Assembly (NCBI GenBank): GCA_031769625.1
Contig: JAUIMM010002330.1
Location: 213,501 to 277,500, forward strand
Length of the DNA: 64,000 nt
Direction of reading: 5' to 3'
From: Taudactylus pleione
Taxonomy: Eukaryota; Chordata; Amphibia; Anura; Myobatrachidae
Position 1 is the first letter of the stretch; every line of letters starts with the position of its first letter. Below the pieces are notes generated by a model, which made no database searches, was not told where the DNA came from, and was given only the letters and a program-made list of their open reading frames with translations. Below, piece by piece: positions 48,276-59,539 of this stretch. The position numbers and the translations under genes are program-made.

Positions 48276-49088
48276 CTATGTAGCAAACATTGTATTGTAC
48301 ACATTGTGGGGCGTCCTGCAGTCCTGGCGTTTTGGACATCTTAAATTTTCTTTCTGAAGGGTCTGGCTTGGAAGGTCCTAGCTCTTGACACACTACAACC
48401 TTTTGGGTTTGGGTTTTCAGGGAGCTGAAATCTGGAGGTAAGCCACTTCACCAGTGTTTTATGGCTTTTCTTCTTAATACTGGAATATTAACCAGAATTA
48501 TGCAATGATAAATAGCAACAATATTACCAATTACGCTTATAACCTCCAAAATTGAAATGTTCTTCCTTTCTATGATTTCCTAGGCCTATGCTAAACCCTA
48601 TTTAGGTTAATGAGTGGTTCTTTATATAACTAAATTTACCTGGATCAAATAATATTTCACTCTCTACTAAATACACACAATTAAAGGTGCCCATACATCA
48701 GCAACTGTTTGTTGCGATCCGGCGATCCTATGGGAAATGCCAGCGTTTCAGGGTGGAATCGCCGACCTCCCACCATCGATGTTCTGCGATCCATCGCCGG
48801 ATCGCAGACATTTCACATGTTAACTGTCGACGATTTGACAATTGCGACAATTTTTTGATCGCGATCGTCAAATCACCGAAACCCAACATGTTGGATTTCT
48901 GCGATCCTGCAATGCCGGGTTGCAGCATCACGGGATCACGGCAACCATTGCAGAAGGATGGACCCCATAAGGTACCTGCGCACTGTGTAATATGAAAACC
49001 TATTTGTAGTAGTAAGCATATACTCATATCACTCCTAGTAAATAACAAATTGTACTCACATACATATAGGCCAAATACTAACACTATG
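48276..49088. other. No gene seen; self-complementary repeat at about 48683-48970
   Basis: The start ttaaaggtgcccatacatca and inner inverted words (gatccggcgatc with gatcgcagac, gcgatcg-rich) suggest a short MITE at 48683-48970 related in style to 52327-52692. The ends are not resolved. The rest is A+T-rich. Confidence 0.4.
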
Positions 49089-52000
49089 AGGGGTATTCAA
49101 TATGAAACGTTAACTTCACTGTCGAAGTTAACGTTTCATATCGGAGTTTTTCCCTGCGTTAAAGTCTGGTGTGCGCTCCCGCTTATCCCCGTATTCAATA
49201 TAAAATTAGCGAAAACGGGAAACTCCGAAGTTAGATTTGCGTAAATTTACGAATTTTTCCTTAAAATAATTGTAAAAACATGGGGGAACACTATGGGTAC
49301 CCCCGGTTTAGCGTTTAATTGAAAGTCGGGGATTTAAATAGCCGCAGCAGGTGTTTTTTCCCCGACATTGAAGAAGTGATGCAGAAGAGCACTTAGGTTA
49401 TTTTTTTCGTTTTTTTAAGTGATCCATTCAAATTTGGGGTACATGAAAATGGGTACTAGAATATTTTTAAGTCCCTAAAGGTAATTTTTAAAAATTCAGC
49501 AAAAATGCACCTGCCGCTACTTTGCGCAATGAATAAAACACCTGCCACATACTTGGGGACCCCACCAGAAATAATTTCGTTAGTTTGGTAATTTTTTTAC
49601 CTAATTTTTTTTTTTAACCCCAAAAAATGTATTTATTTTTTTTAATGGTGTCCCGATTTTTTTAGGGACATTTTTTTTTAACATTTCCTTTTAAGGGGAC
49701 ATTCCCAAAACTACAGGCTATTTTTTTATAAGCCTACACACCCAAACCCCTATTCTGCATTTTTTTCACTTGCTATAGTGATTTGAAAAATTATCCCTGT
49801 TTTTTTAAATATGACCCTTGACCCCATTTAAGGAAAAAAACGGGAATTTTCGGGAAATATGCCTGGGACCCCCCTAAAGATGTCCAGACATGGGGGATCA
49901 CTATGGGTAACCCCGTTTTTGCCTGCAAAAGAAAGTCGGGTTTTTAAATAGCTTTGCCAGGTGTTCCTGCCGCATCTATTAGAAACCCCGACTTCCTTCA
50001 GTAGTTAAAAATGGGGGTACCCATAGTGATCCCCCATATCTAGATATCATTAGGGGGGTCCCTAGAATTTTCCCGAAAATTCTCGTTTTTGTTAAAATGT
50101 AAAAAAAATCTGTAAAAATTTAGAAAAAAAATGACATAAGGTCCCCCCCCAATAGCCAAACCAGCCCCAGGCTAGCCAGCCAGTGGGGGTTTCTAAAAAT
50201 ACGGGGAACAAAAAGTGTAGGGTTCCACCGTATTTTAGAAACCAACCCAAGGCTGCAGGGACTAGTGCTGGTTTTAAATATAGGGGGCAAAAACGACGTG
50301 GGGTACCCCTATATTTAAGACCAGCACCAGAGCCAACCGACCAGGGTGTAATGCCACAGGCCGGAGACCCAATCACCGGGGCTCCAGGTCCAAAGCATTA
50401 CACCCCAAGTCGGTCAGCGCAAGCCGGTGATCTCGGGGACCCCCCAAAAAAGGGTCCCCCCTCTCCCGAGCACCACAGGCTTACGCTGAAGCCTGGGGCT
50501 CATCCCCATACCCCTGGAGCGGTGGATATGGGGGTAATAGGGGGGCCAAATAATGTAAGACTATTGTAATTTACAGTGGAACTACAAGTGCCAGCATGCC
50601 TGCCATTTTGCACTTGTGGAACTAGAAGTGCCAGCAGACATGCGGCACCTGTAATGTGGCAACACACATACAGATAGCTTGTAGCGTGGATCGGCTAAAT
50701 GCGTTTTTTTATTTTTAAATCCCATGGATTACTGCGGAGACCAGCGCTGGATGTAGGCGAGTATGAAATCTTTCTTGCAGGGCCAGGTCCCATGGATCTC
50801 TACGTGGAGAAGGGGACAGAACATCTGGTATAGGTAAGTATGTGTGAATGAGTAGGTGTATGTAATAAACTTATACTGGGCACGGTGTGTGTGTTTTGTC
50901 TTTTTTTAACTATTTATTTTACAGTGAAATTACAGGTGCCGCATGTCTGCTGGCACTTGTAGTTCCACAAGTGCAAAATGGCAGGCATGCTGGCACTTGT
51001 AGTTCCACTGTAAATTACAATAGTCTTACATTATTTGGCCCCCCTATTACCCCCATACCCACCGCTCCAGGGGTATGGGGATGAGCCCCAGGCTTCAGCG
51101 TAAGCCTGTGGTGCTCGGGAGAGGGGGGACCCTTTTTTGGGGGGTCCCTGACTCCCCAGAGATCACAGGCTTGCGCTGACCGACTTGGGGTGTAATGCTT
51201 TGGACCTGGAGCCCTCTCTGGCCTGTGGCATTACACCCTGGTCGGTTGGGTCTGGTGCTGGTCTTAAATATAGGGGCACCCCACGTCGTTTTTGCCCCCT
51301 ATATTTAAAACCAGCACTATTCCCTGCAGCCTTGGGTTGGTTTCTAAAATACGGTGGAACCCTACACTTTTTGTTCCCCATATTTTTAGAAACCACCACT
51401 GGCTGCAAGCCTGGGGCTGGTTTGGCTTTTGGGGGGGGACCTTATGTCATTTTTTTTTAAAATTTTTACAAATTTTTTTTACAGGATAACAAAAACGGGA
51501 ATTTTTGGGAAATATTCTAGGGACCCCCCTAAAGATGTCTACACATGGGGTTTCACTATGGGTACCCCCATTTTTAACTGCTGAAGGAAGTCGGGGTTTC
51601 TAATAGCCGCGGCAAGTGCATAAATGCGACTTTGAAGAAAGTGGTGCAGAAGAGCATTTAGATTTTTTTGGAGGGAAAAATAACTATGCCCAGCAAATTT
51701 GGGGTACTTGAAAATGGGGGTCAGCATATTTTAAAGTTGCTAAAGGGACTTGAAAAAAATCGTGAAAAACCCACCTGCCGCAAGGAGCTGCAATGAAAAA
51801 AACACCTGGGGCATACTTGGGGACCCCCCCAGAGTCAAGTTCGCTATTTTTTAACTTTGTTCCCCAACATTTTTTTTTTGGCCCCCAAATTCAAAGTGCT
51901 TTTTTTGGGGTGTCCCGATTTTTTTTTTTTTTTTTGACACAGATCGTTTCAAGGGGTCATTCTGAAGGGTGCAGGCTATTTTTTTTAAACCTACACCCCT

Positions 52001-52195
52001 GAACCCCAATTCTGCACTTTTTTTCTCCACCTATTCAGTGGTGAAAAGTTATCCCCGATTTTTATCAAAGACTTTTCAAAACTGCGATAAGTCTTTGAAA
52101 TTGAATACGGTGTAAAAGTAAAACCTGCGATAATGACGTCATACCTCTGATATTAACGCAAAAACGATGTTATCGCTCCCATATTGAATACCCCT
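49089..52195. mobile_element. 3.1-kb non-coding element with GGGGTATTCAATATG ends
   Basis: The left end aggggtattcaatatgaaac and the right end (complement of aggggtattcaatatgggag) are inverted repeats. Inside are a palindromic core (50092-51490) and, outside that, direct repeats: gatgcagaagagcactta at about 49380 with ggtgcagaagagcattta near 51643, and aatttggggtacatgaaaat at about 49431 with aatttggggtacttgaaaat near 51697. No frame resembles a protein. A clear target duplication could not be identified. It is a large non-autonomous DNA element by structure; the superfamily is unknown. Confidence 0.72.
50092..51490. repeat. Long inverted repeat, about 560-bp arms, core of the 3.1-kb element
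   Basis: The left arm (about 50092-50655) and right arm (about 50929-51490) are reverse complements at high identity. For example cattacaccccaagtcggtc pairs with gaccgacttggggtgtaatg, and ggcaaaaacgacgtggggta pairs with the ccccacgtcgtttttgcccc region. The spacer is about 270 bp. Weaker pairing continues outward to about 49980 and 51610. Transcribed, it would make a long hairpin RNA. Confidence 0.88.
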
Positions 52196-52326
52196 ATATA
52201 TTTGACTCACAGTCACTTATATAAAATTTAGGGTTGCAACATTGTGGCCAATGCGTTGGTGCACTGAGAGGTCGATGTTTCCTTTTAGTGGTTATTTAAT
52301 ATACTTGTGATTCCAGACTTTTTAGA

Positions 52327-52692
52327 CTAAAGGAGCGTACACACTAGACAATATACTCCCTGAGCGATATCGTCTAGTGTGTCCCCAGCAGGGTGCGCTC
52401 AGTGTTGTTCATGACATTGAGCACACCTGCTGAATGATATCATTAATGATATCGTTCAGCGCCGGGCTCTCTCCCCCATTCCCCAACACGCAGCAACCTG
52501 ACGACATCGTCAGGTTGGCCTGCATGTTTACATGATGAACGATAATGACGGACGACCCACGGGAACGCACATCGTCATTATCGTTCATCTTTTTGATGTT
52601 AAAAATGGACGATAAAGTGGATGACTGAACGATAACGATATTGTTATCATTCAGTCATCCACTTTAATCACCCAGTGTGTACGCACCATTAG
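52327..52692. mobile_element. MITE with GCGTACACACT ends (366 bp)
   Basis: The ends ctaaaggagcgtacacacta and, in complement, ctaatggtgcgtacacactg match at 17 of 20 bases. The interior has repeated atgatatcattaatgatatc and gataatgacgg/cgtcattatc symmetry. No gene. Confidence 0.75.
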
Positions 52693-53151
52693 TGCTAAAA
52701 CTTGCAGCTGCTTCTAGATATTACAGAAGTTTTTCTATGCTTAGGCATGCTGCCAAAAGGTTTAATGAACTTTCCCAGGACACGTTTCCTGAACAAGTAA
52801 TTCCCACAAGGGATATATTTACAATTGATCACAATTGAATCACATAGATGATGTGTTTCTGGGGCGAAATCACACACTTACTAATACCTTAAAAACCAAA
52901 TCAAAAATGGTCTGTTAGTAAATGTGTAATTTATCCCCAGATACACTACATCGATGTTGGTCAATTTTGATTGATTTTAAATCAACCAAAATGAATTAAA
53001 ATCAACCTGTAATAAATATACCCCTAAATACACTTGCTGTAAGTATACAGTAATTACAGCTATAGGGGTGGCTTTATCACTGAAGTACTGTATACTGTAG
53101 TTAGCTTCTGTTAAGCCTGCTTTTAATTTAAGCTAGTCACGTGCAGACCCA
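52693..53151. other. No gene seen; decayed dispersed repeat
   Basis: Between 52850 and 53030 the words ttttgattgattttaaatca, accaaaatgaattaaaatca and aataaatataccccta recall the 38491 family. Nothing else is callable. Confidence 0.45.
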
Positions 53152-53702
53152 GGGCCTGATTCAGAGCCGGACGCTCTGACCAGAGCGCTCGCTCTGAATC
53201 AGGCCCGGCCTACCTAAAATTGGAGCGGCCTCTTGGACGCTCGCATAGCTGTGGGTTACCATCCATAGCTTATGCGAGCGTCCATGAAGATGGTCGCGAT
53301 GGTCAAGACCATCGCGACCATCGGGCTTGCGACGAGACCCTGCGGTAGGGTATCGGTGACCGCAAGCCCTGGAGTGACTTTGGCTCTGTCAGAGCCAAAA
53401 TCACTCCCACTAACATCACTACTGATGTCAGTGGGGCCGGGCCCAGACGGTAGGCGTTCCCATGGGAACGCCTCCGTCTGGCAGCCACGCCCCCGGCACG
53501 CCCACCAAAGGGGGCGTGCTGTCACTCTCCATCGACAGCACGCCCCCTTTGGTGCGAGACCCAGAGCGACAGCTTGGCTGTCGCTATGCGGGTCTCGCGC
53601 ACGCGCACGACGGAGCTCCCTCCGTCGTGCACATGCGCATTAGGGCACCATCGACCCGCTTGCGAGCGTACAGTGCTTGCGAGCGGGTCAGAATCTGGCC
53701 CT
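53152..53702. mobile_element. Multi-hairpin MITE-like element, copy 2 (reversed)
   Basis: It aligns in reverse with 10551-11030. Hairpins include gggcctgattcagag with ctctgaatcaggccc at its left end, gatggtcgcgatggtc with gaccatcgcgaccatc, a cagacggtaggcgttcccat pair with gggaacgcctccgtctg, aagggggcgtgctgtc with gacagcacgcccccttt, and gacggagctccctccgtc. The right end, ggtcagaatctggccct, is the inverse of gggcc-gattc. Frames across it are artefacts of GC content. Confidence 0.75.
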
Positions 53703-54566
53703 CAGTGATTTACGTTTGAGTTGGCTCATGTAGAATTCCGGCTTGATGTGTTCTGGGTTTGAATCACTAGTAACAATGTGACAGTTCACTAGTATCTCCT
53801 GTAATAATTCCACTATACACTGGTGGTAACGGGGGCTCAGAGAGAAGAGCTGAAACATTTCAGTGTTAGTATAAATGATACTATGTGGACTGACATGTCC
53901 TAATACTGATGGTGACTAGAAAGTTAATAGAGCAGGATTTAGTGTCCACTTAACTACAATTGTCTGCTTGTAACTCTTTGCTATTGGTCCTGCTCCTGTG
54001 TGTGAGATGCACAAATGTTACCTCCAAAGCCCCCTGTACTGAGAGGCTGTTTTCTTGTACACTCCTGTCATGGCTGTCCTATCTAGAGGGGCCGGACTGT
54101 CTGGCATGACAGGCGGCCAATGATGTGGAGAGGCCATGCAGGAACAGTCTCTCTGACAGTCATCAGTCAGCCATGAGGGCAGAGGGGCAGAACTGTCTGG
54201 TGTGACAGGTGCCCAATAGTGTAGAGGGGCAGCTTTTTCCCTGGTGACGGGTGTGCGGTACAGCGTTCTCCTTCCCAGGGGTCACTGTAGACATCATGAT
54301 CAAGAGGTAAGGGTCTTACTCCCATATCTCCTGTTGCTCTCTCACCCACCTCCAAGTAACTAGAGCTACTCAAAGAGCGAGGACTGGCTATTTATACAGT
54401 CCTATATATAGTCCTGAATCTCTCCTGCCCTTGCAGTTCCTCACAAGATATATCTGTACCAGTGACTTCCTTGCAGCCAGATAGTGCCCTCAGTAATCAC
54501 TAAGCAAACATTCCCATGTTACCCACATAATATCCCCATATATATAATCATTTTACTCGCAACTGT
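53703..54566. other. No gene seen
   Basis: A loosely duplicated segment occurs at 54095-54230 (ggactgtctggcatgacagg and gaactgtctggtgtgacagg). No coding frame or mobile element is recognisable. Confidence 0.5.
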
Positions 54567-56597
54567 AACAGATATTCTATAGGTGACTTTCCTCACCAGC
54601 CCTCCTATTACACACCTCATACCATTCATTACAGATATTCTATAGGTGACTTTCCTCACCAGCCCTCCTATTACACACCTCATACCATTCCTTACAGATA
54701 TTCTATAGGTGACTTTCCTCACCAGCCCTCCTATTACACACCTCATACCATTCCTTACAGATATTCTATAGGTGACTTGCCCTCACCAGCCCTCCTATTA
54801 CACACCTCATACCATTCCTTACAGATATTCTATAGGTGACTTCCTTCAACAGCCCTCCTATTACACACCTCATGCCATTCCTTACAGATATTCTATAGGT
54901 GACTTGCCCTCACCAGCCCTCCTATTACACACCTCATACCATTCCTTACAGATATTCTATAGGTGACTTGCCCTCACCAGCCCTCCTATTACACACCTCA
55001 TGCCATTCCTTACAGATATTCTATAGGTGACTTGCCCTCACCAGCCCTCCTATTACACACATCATACCATTCCTTACAGATATTCTATAGGTGACTTCCC
55101 TCACCAGCCCACCTATTACACACATCATACCATTCCTTACAGATATTCTATAGTTGACTTCCCTCACCAGTCCACCTATTACACACCTCATACCATTCCT
55201 TACATATATTCTATAGGTGACTTCCCTCACCAGCCCTCCTATTACACACCTCATACCATTCCTTACAGATATTCTATAGGTGACTTCCCTCACCAGCCCT
55301 CCTATTACACACATCATACCATTCCTTACAGATATTCTATAGATGACTTCCCTCACCAGCCCTCCTATTACACACCTCATACCATTCCTTACAGATATTC
55401 TATAGGTAACTTCCCTCACCAGCCCACCTATTACACACCTCATACCATTCCTTACAGATATTCTATAGGTGACTTCCCTCACCTGCCCTCCTATTACACA
55501 CCTCATACCATTCCTTACAGATATTCTCTAGTTGACTTCCCTCACCAGCCCACCTATTACACACCTCATACCATTCCTTACAGATATTCTATAGGTGACT
55601 TCCCTCACCAGCCCACCTATTACACACATCATACCATTCCTTACAGATATTCTATAGGTGACTTCCCTCACCAGCCCTCCTATTACACACCTCATACCAT
55701 TCCTTACAGATATTCTATAGGTAACTTCCCTCACCAGCCCACCTATTACACACCTCATACCATTCCTTACAGATATTCTATAGGTGACTTCCCTCACCTG
55801 CCCTCCTATTACACACCTCATACCATTCCTTACAGATATTCTCTAGTTGACTTCCCTCACCAGCCCACCTATTACACACCTCATACCATTCCTTACAGAT
55901 ATTCTATAGGTGACTTCCCTCACCAGCCCACCTATTACACACATCATACCATTCCTTACAGATATTCTATAGGTGACTTCCTTCACCAGCCCTCCTATTA
56001 CACACCTCATACCATTCCTTACAGAAATTCTATAGGTGACTTCCCTCACCAGCCCTCCTATTACACACCTCATACCATTCCTTACAGATATTCTATTGAT
56101 GACTTCCCTCACCAGCCCTCCTATTACACACCTCATACCATTCCTTACATATATTCTATAGGTGACTTCCCTCACCAGCCCTCCTATTACACACCTCATA
56201 CCATTCCTTACAGATATTCTATAGGTAACTTCCCTCACCAGCCCTCCTATTACACACCTCATACCATTCCTTACAGATATTCTCTAGGTGACTTCCCTCA
56301 CCAGCCCTCCTATTACACATCTCATACCATTCCTTACAGATATTCTATAGGTAACTTCCCTCACCAGCCCTCCTATTACACACCTCATACCATTCCTTAC
56401 AGATATTCTATAGGTAACTTCCCTCACCAGCCCTCCTATTACACACCTCATACCATTCCTTACAGATATTCTATAGGTAACTTCCCTCACCAGCCCTCCT
56501 ATTACACACCTCATACCATTCCTTACAGATATTCTATAGGTAACTTCCCTCACCAGTCCTCCTATTACACACCTCATACCATTCCTTACAGATAGCC
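54567..56597. repeat. 63-bp minisatellite, about 32 copies
   Basis: The unit is gatattctataggtgacttc, then cctcaccagccctcctatta and cacacctcataccattcctt plus aca. With 21 codons per unit, a 522-aa plus frame (HQPSYYTPHTIPYRYSIGDFP repeats) and several minus frames stay open. A 315-bp block of five units is duplicated (55407 onward with 55722 onward, marked by acctgccctcc and tctctagttgac). Sites that vary include gtgact/gtaact, cctcct/ccacct and cctcat/catcat. Confidence 0.96.
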
Positions 56598-56913
56598 ATA
56601 ATAAAGCAATGGATTTCTGCCAGCTGGATACAGTAATGACTGAGTTTACTGACATCCTGTAGTTTGATATGAGATCAGCAACTTTCAATATTGTGACTGG
56701 TGTCAAAACTTTTTATAAGATGTGGGTTCATATATTGTCCTTACCACACACTCTATAGTCCAATATAATGCACAGATTTGTGTCTGCTAAGGGGCATATT
56801 TACTAATCATCAGGTCATAGACCCGATAATTGAATTATAATGTATTATCGCCGCTATTCATAGTAATAAGAAATGACGTACTGCATGGATGTATCATGTA
56901 TGCATATGTGTAT
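56598..56913. other. No gene seen; MITE-like start at about 56788
   Basis: Unique-looking sequence, with aaggggcatatttactaatc at 56788 resembling the 38491 family. It ends in the 8-bp atgtgtat that flanks the next element. Confidence 0.45.
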
Positions 56914-58719
56914 TAGGGGTGTGCACCGGCCACTTTTCGTGTTTTGTGTTTTGGTTTTGGATCTGGATCTTTCTTCGTGTTTTGGATCTGGATTGGTTTT
57001 GCCAAAACCACCCTTCCGTGTTTTGGGTTCTGGGTTTGTGTTTTGGATCTGGATTTTTTCTTAAAAAATAAAAAAAAACCCTAACATCACATAAAATGGG
57101 CCTTTTTTTGTTCCTACGCTATTAATAACCCCAATAACATTAATTTCCACTCATTTCCACTCTATTCTGAAAACCTCACACCTCACAATATTGTTTTTAG
57201 GCCAAAAGGTTGCACCGAGGTAGCTGGATGACTATGCTAAGCGACACAAGTGGGTGGCAGAAACACGTGGCCCATCTAGGAGTGGCAATGCACTGGCAGA
57301 CAGGAAGCCAATCAGCGTTATGGTGCCCATTTGCATGTAGCACGAACCCGGGAGATCCGTGCTACATGCATCTGTGTGATTGGCACAGAGCAATGACAGG
57401 TCCGTGAGACCCGTCTGTGCTGCTGTGGTAAAAAAAAAAAAAAAACCTGTGTAAAAAAAGAAAAAAATGGCGTGCACCCCCCCAAAAAAGAGCAACCAGC
57501 CCCGGGCATTAGTAACCCAGTGCTGGGTGTGCTTAAATACAGGGGACAAACGACGTAGGGGTCCCCTGTACTTAAGCACAACCAGCACCGGGCTAGTCAG
57601 AACCAGCGCTGGTTGCCCTTAATGCCCTGCATGCTGGTACTTGTGGTTCTCCAAGTACCAGCATGCGGGGCAGGCTTGCTGGGACTTGCAGTTCTACTTG
57701 TAAAGACAATGTTTGATATTCTTTATTTACACCACACCACACAATCAACCCGCCACCCTGGGGTGCCCTGGAGAGGGTGACCCCTTTATTGGGGGGGTCC
57801 CCAGCTCTCCAGGGATCCCCGGCCTGCGCTGACTAGCGGTCAGGGCCGATGCTGCGGCTGGGGGGCCCGGTGAAAGGGCTCCCCTGGCTGTGGCATCAGC
57901 CCCCTGCTAGAAAAAGTCCAGTGCTGGTTCTGGAACATTCAGGGGAACCCTACTAAGTTTTTTCCCCTGTATTTCCAGAACCAGGACCGGATCAGAGCCC
58001 AGAGCTGGTTGCGCAGAATACGGGGGACCCCTACGTCGTTTGTCCCCCGTATTTTGGCAACCAGCGCTGGTTCTGACTAGCCCGGTGCTGGTTGTGCTTA
58101 AGTACAGGGGACCCCTACATCGTTTGTCCCCTGTATTTAAGCACACCCAGCACTGGGTCACTAATGCCCGGGGCTGGTTGCTCTTTTTAGGGGGGGGCAC
58201 GCCATTTTTTTCTTTTTTTACACAGGTTTTTTTTTTTTTTTACCACAGCAGCACAGACGGGTCTCACGGACCCGTCAGTGCTCTGTGTCAATGACACAGA
58301 TGCAAGTAGCACGGATCTCCTGGTCCGTGCGTGCATCTGTGTCATTGAAATACACAGCAGCACAGACGGGTCTCACTGACCCATCTGTGCTCTGTGTCAC
58401 TGTCAGTCACACAGATGCATGTAGCACGGATCTCACGAGTCCGTGCTACATGCAAATGAGCAACATAATGCTGATTGGCTGAGAGCCGTGACAGACGGCT
58501 CTGTCAGCCAATCAGCACTTTGCCCATTAAAGGCAAAGGCATTTTTTTTTAAATGGCTGCTCGAGGCAAAACCTCGAGATCCGACAGCAGATCTCGAGGT
58601 TTTGCCTCGGGAGAGGGATCCGGGGCAGACAGGGAGATCCGAGCTTGGGCTTGGATCGCCCCGGATCCCCGAAGTTCGGGTGGGTTTGGTTCTCAGGGAA
58701 CCGAACCCGCTCATCCCTA
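56914..58719. mobile_element. Non-autonomous hAT element A (1806 bp), perfect 8-bp duplication
   Basis: The left end taggggtgtgcaccggcc and the right end (complement of tagggatgagcgggttcgg) match those of element B. ATGTGTAT occurs on both sides (56906-56913 and 58720-58727), a perfect 8-bp target duplication as expected for hAT. Its first 330 bp are nearly the same as the start of element B. The interior is replaced by a long inverted repeat (57303-58477) and, near the right end, a perfect 20-bp-arm hairpin (58562-58609). There is no transposase. Confidence 0.9.
57303..58477. repeat. Long inverted repeat inside hAT element A
   Basis: The left arm (about 57303-57610: gccaatcagcgttatggtgc, tgtagcacg, gcaaccagccccgggcatta) is the reverse complement of the right arm (about 58063-58477). 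The right arm carries an extra gcacagacgggtctcactga block. The middle (57615-58060) shares words with 38925-39530 and the 50.1-51.5 kb core. It probably entered the element as a separate palindromic unit. Confidence 0.82.
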
Positions 58720-59539
58720 ATGTGTATATATATTAGGGGTGTGCACCGGCCACTTTTCGTGTTTTGTGTTTTGGTTTTGGATCTGGATCTTTCTTCGTGT
58801 TTTGGATCTGGATTGGTTTTGCCAAAACCACCCTTCCGTGTTTTGGGTTCTGGGTTTTGTGTTTTGGATCTGTATTTTTTTTTTAAAAAGCATAAAAACA
58901 GCTAAAATCACAGAATGTGTTGGTTTTTCTGCTCCTATGCTATTATTAACCTCAATAACCTTAATTTCCACTCATTTCCAGTCTATTCTGAACACCTCAC
59001 ACCTCACAATAATGTTTTTATGTCCAAAAGGTTGCACCGAGGTAGCTGGATGACTATGCTAAGCGACACGAGTGGGCGGCACAAACACGTGGTCCATCTA
59101 GGAGTGACACTGCAGTGGCAGACAGGATGGCAGTTTGAAAAACTAGGCCCCAAACAGTACATAACGCAAAGAAAAAAAAGAGGTGCAAGATGGAATTGTC
59201 CTTGTGCCCTCCCAACCACCCTTATGTTGTATAAATAGGACATGCACACTTTAATAAACCAATCATTTCAGCGCCAGGGTCTGCCACATGACTGTGGCTG
59301 AAATGATTGGTTCGTTTGGGCCCCCACAAAACAAGCTGGCAATTAATCTGTCCCTGCACAAACTGGCTCTACGGAGGCAAGATGTCGTCCTCATCCTCCT
59401 CATCCACTGATTCCTCACCCTCTTCAGTGTTGTGTACATCCTCATCCTCACAGAGTATTAATTCGTCCCCGCTGGAATCCACAACCACAGGTCCCTCTGT
59501 ACGTTCAGGAGGCTGGTCTCCCTGGAAGAGTTGATAATT

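Noticed and set aside
44356..48357. 1333-aa frame as a large membrane or Cys-rich protein
   Set aside because: All three plus frames are open and pass through the same repeated residues as the 41- and 36-bp units change phase.
54772..56595. Tyr/Pro/His-rich 522-aa frame as a structural (silk- or mussel-like) protein
   Set aside because: A 63-bp repeat explains it; the frame lacks a start region or unique tail and both strands are open.
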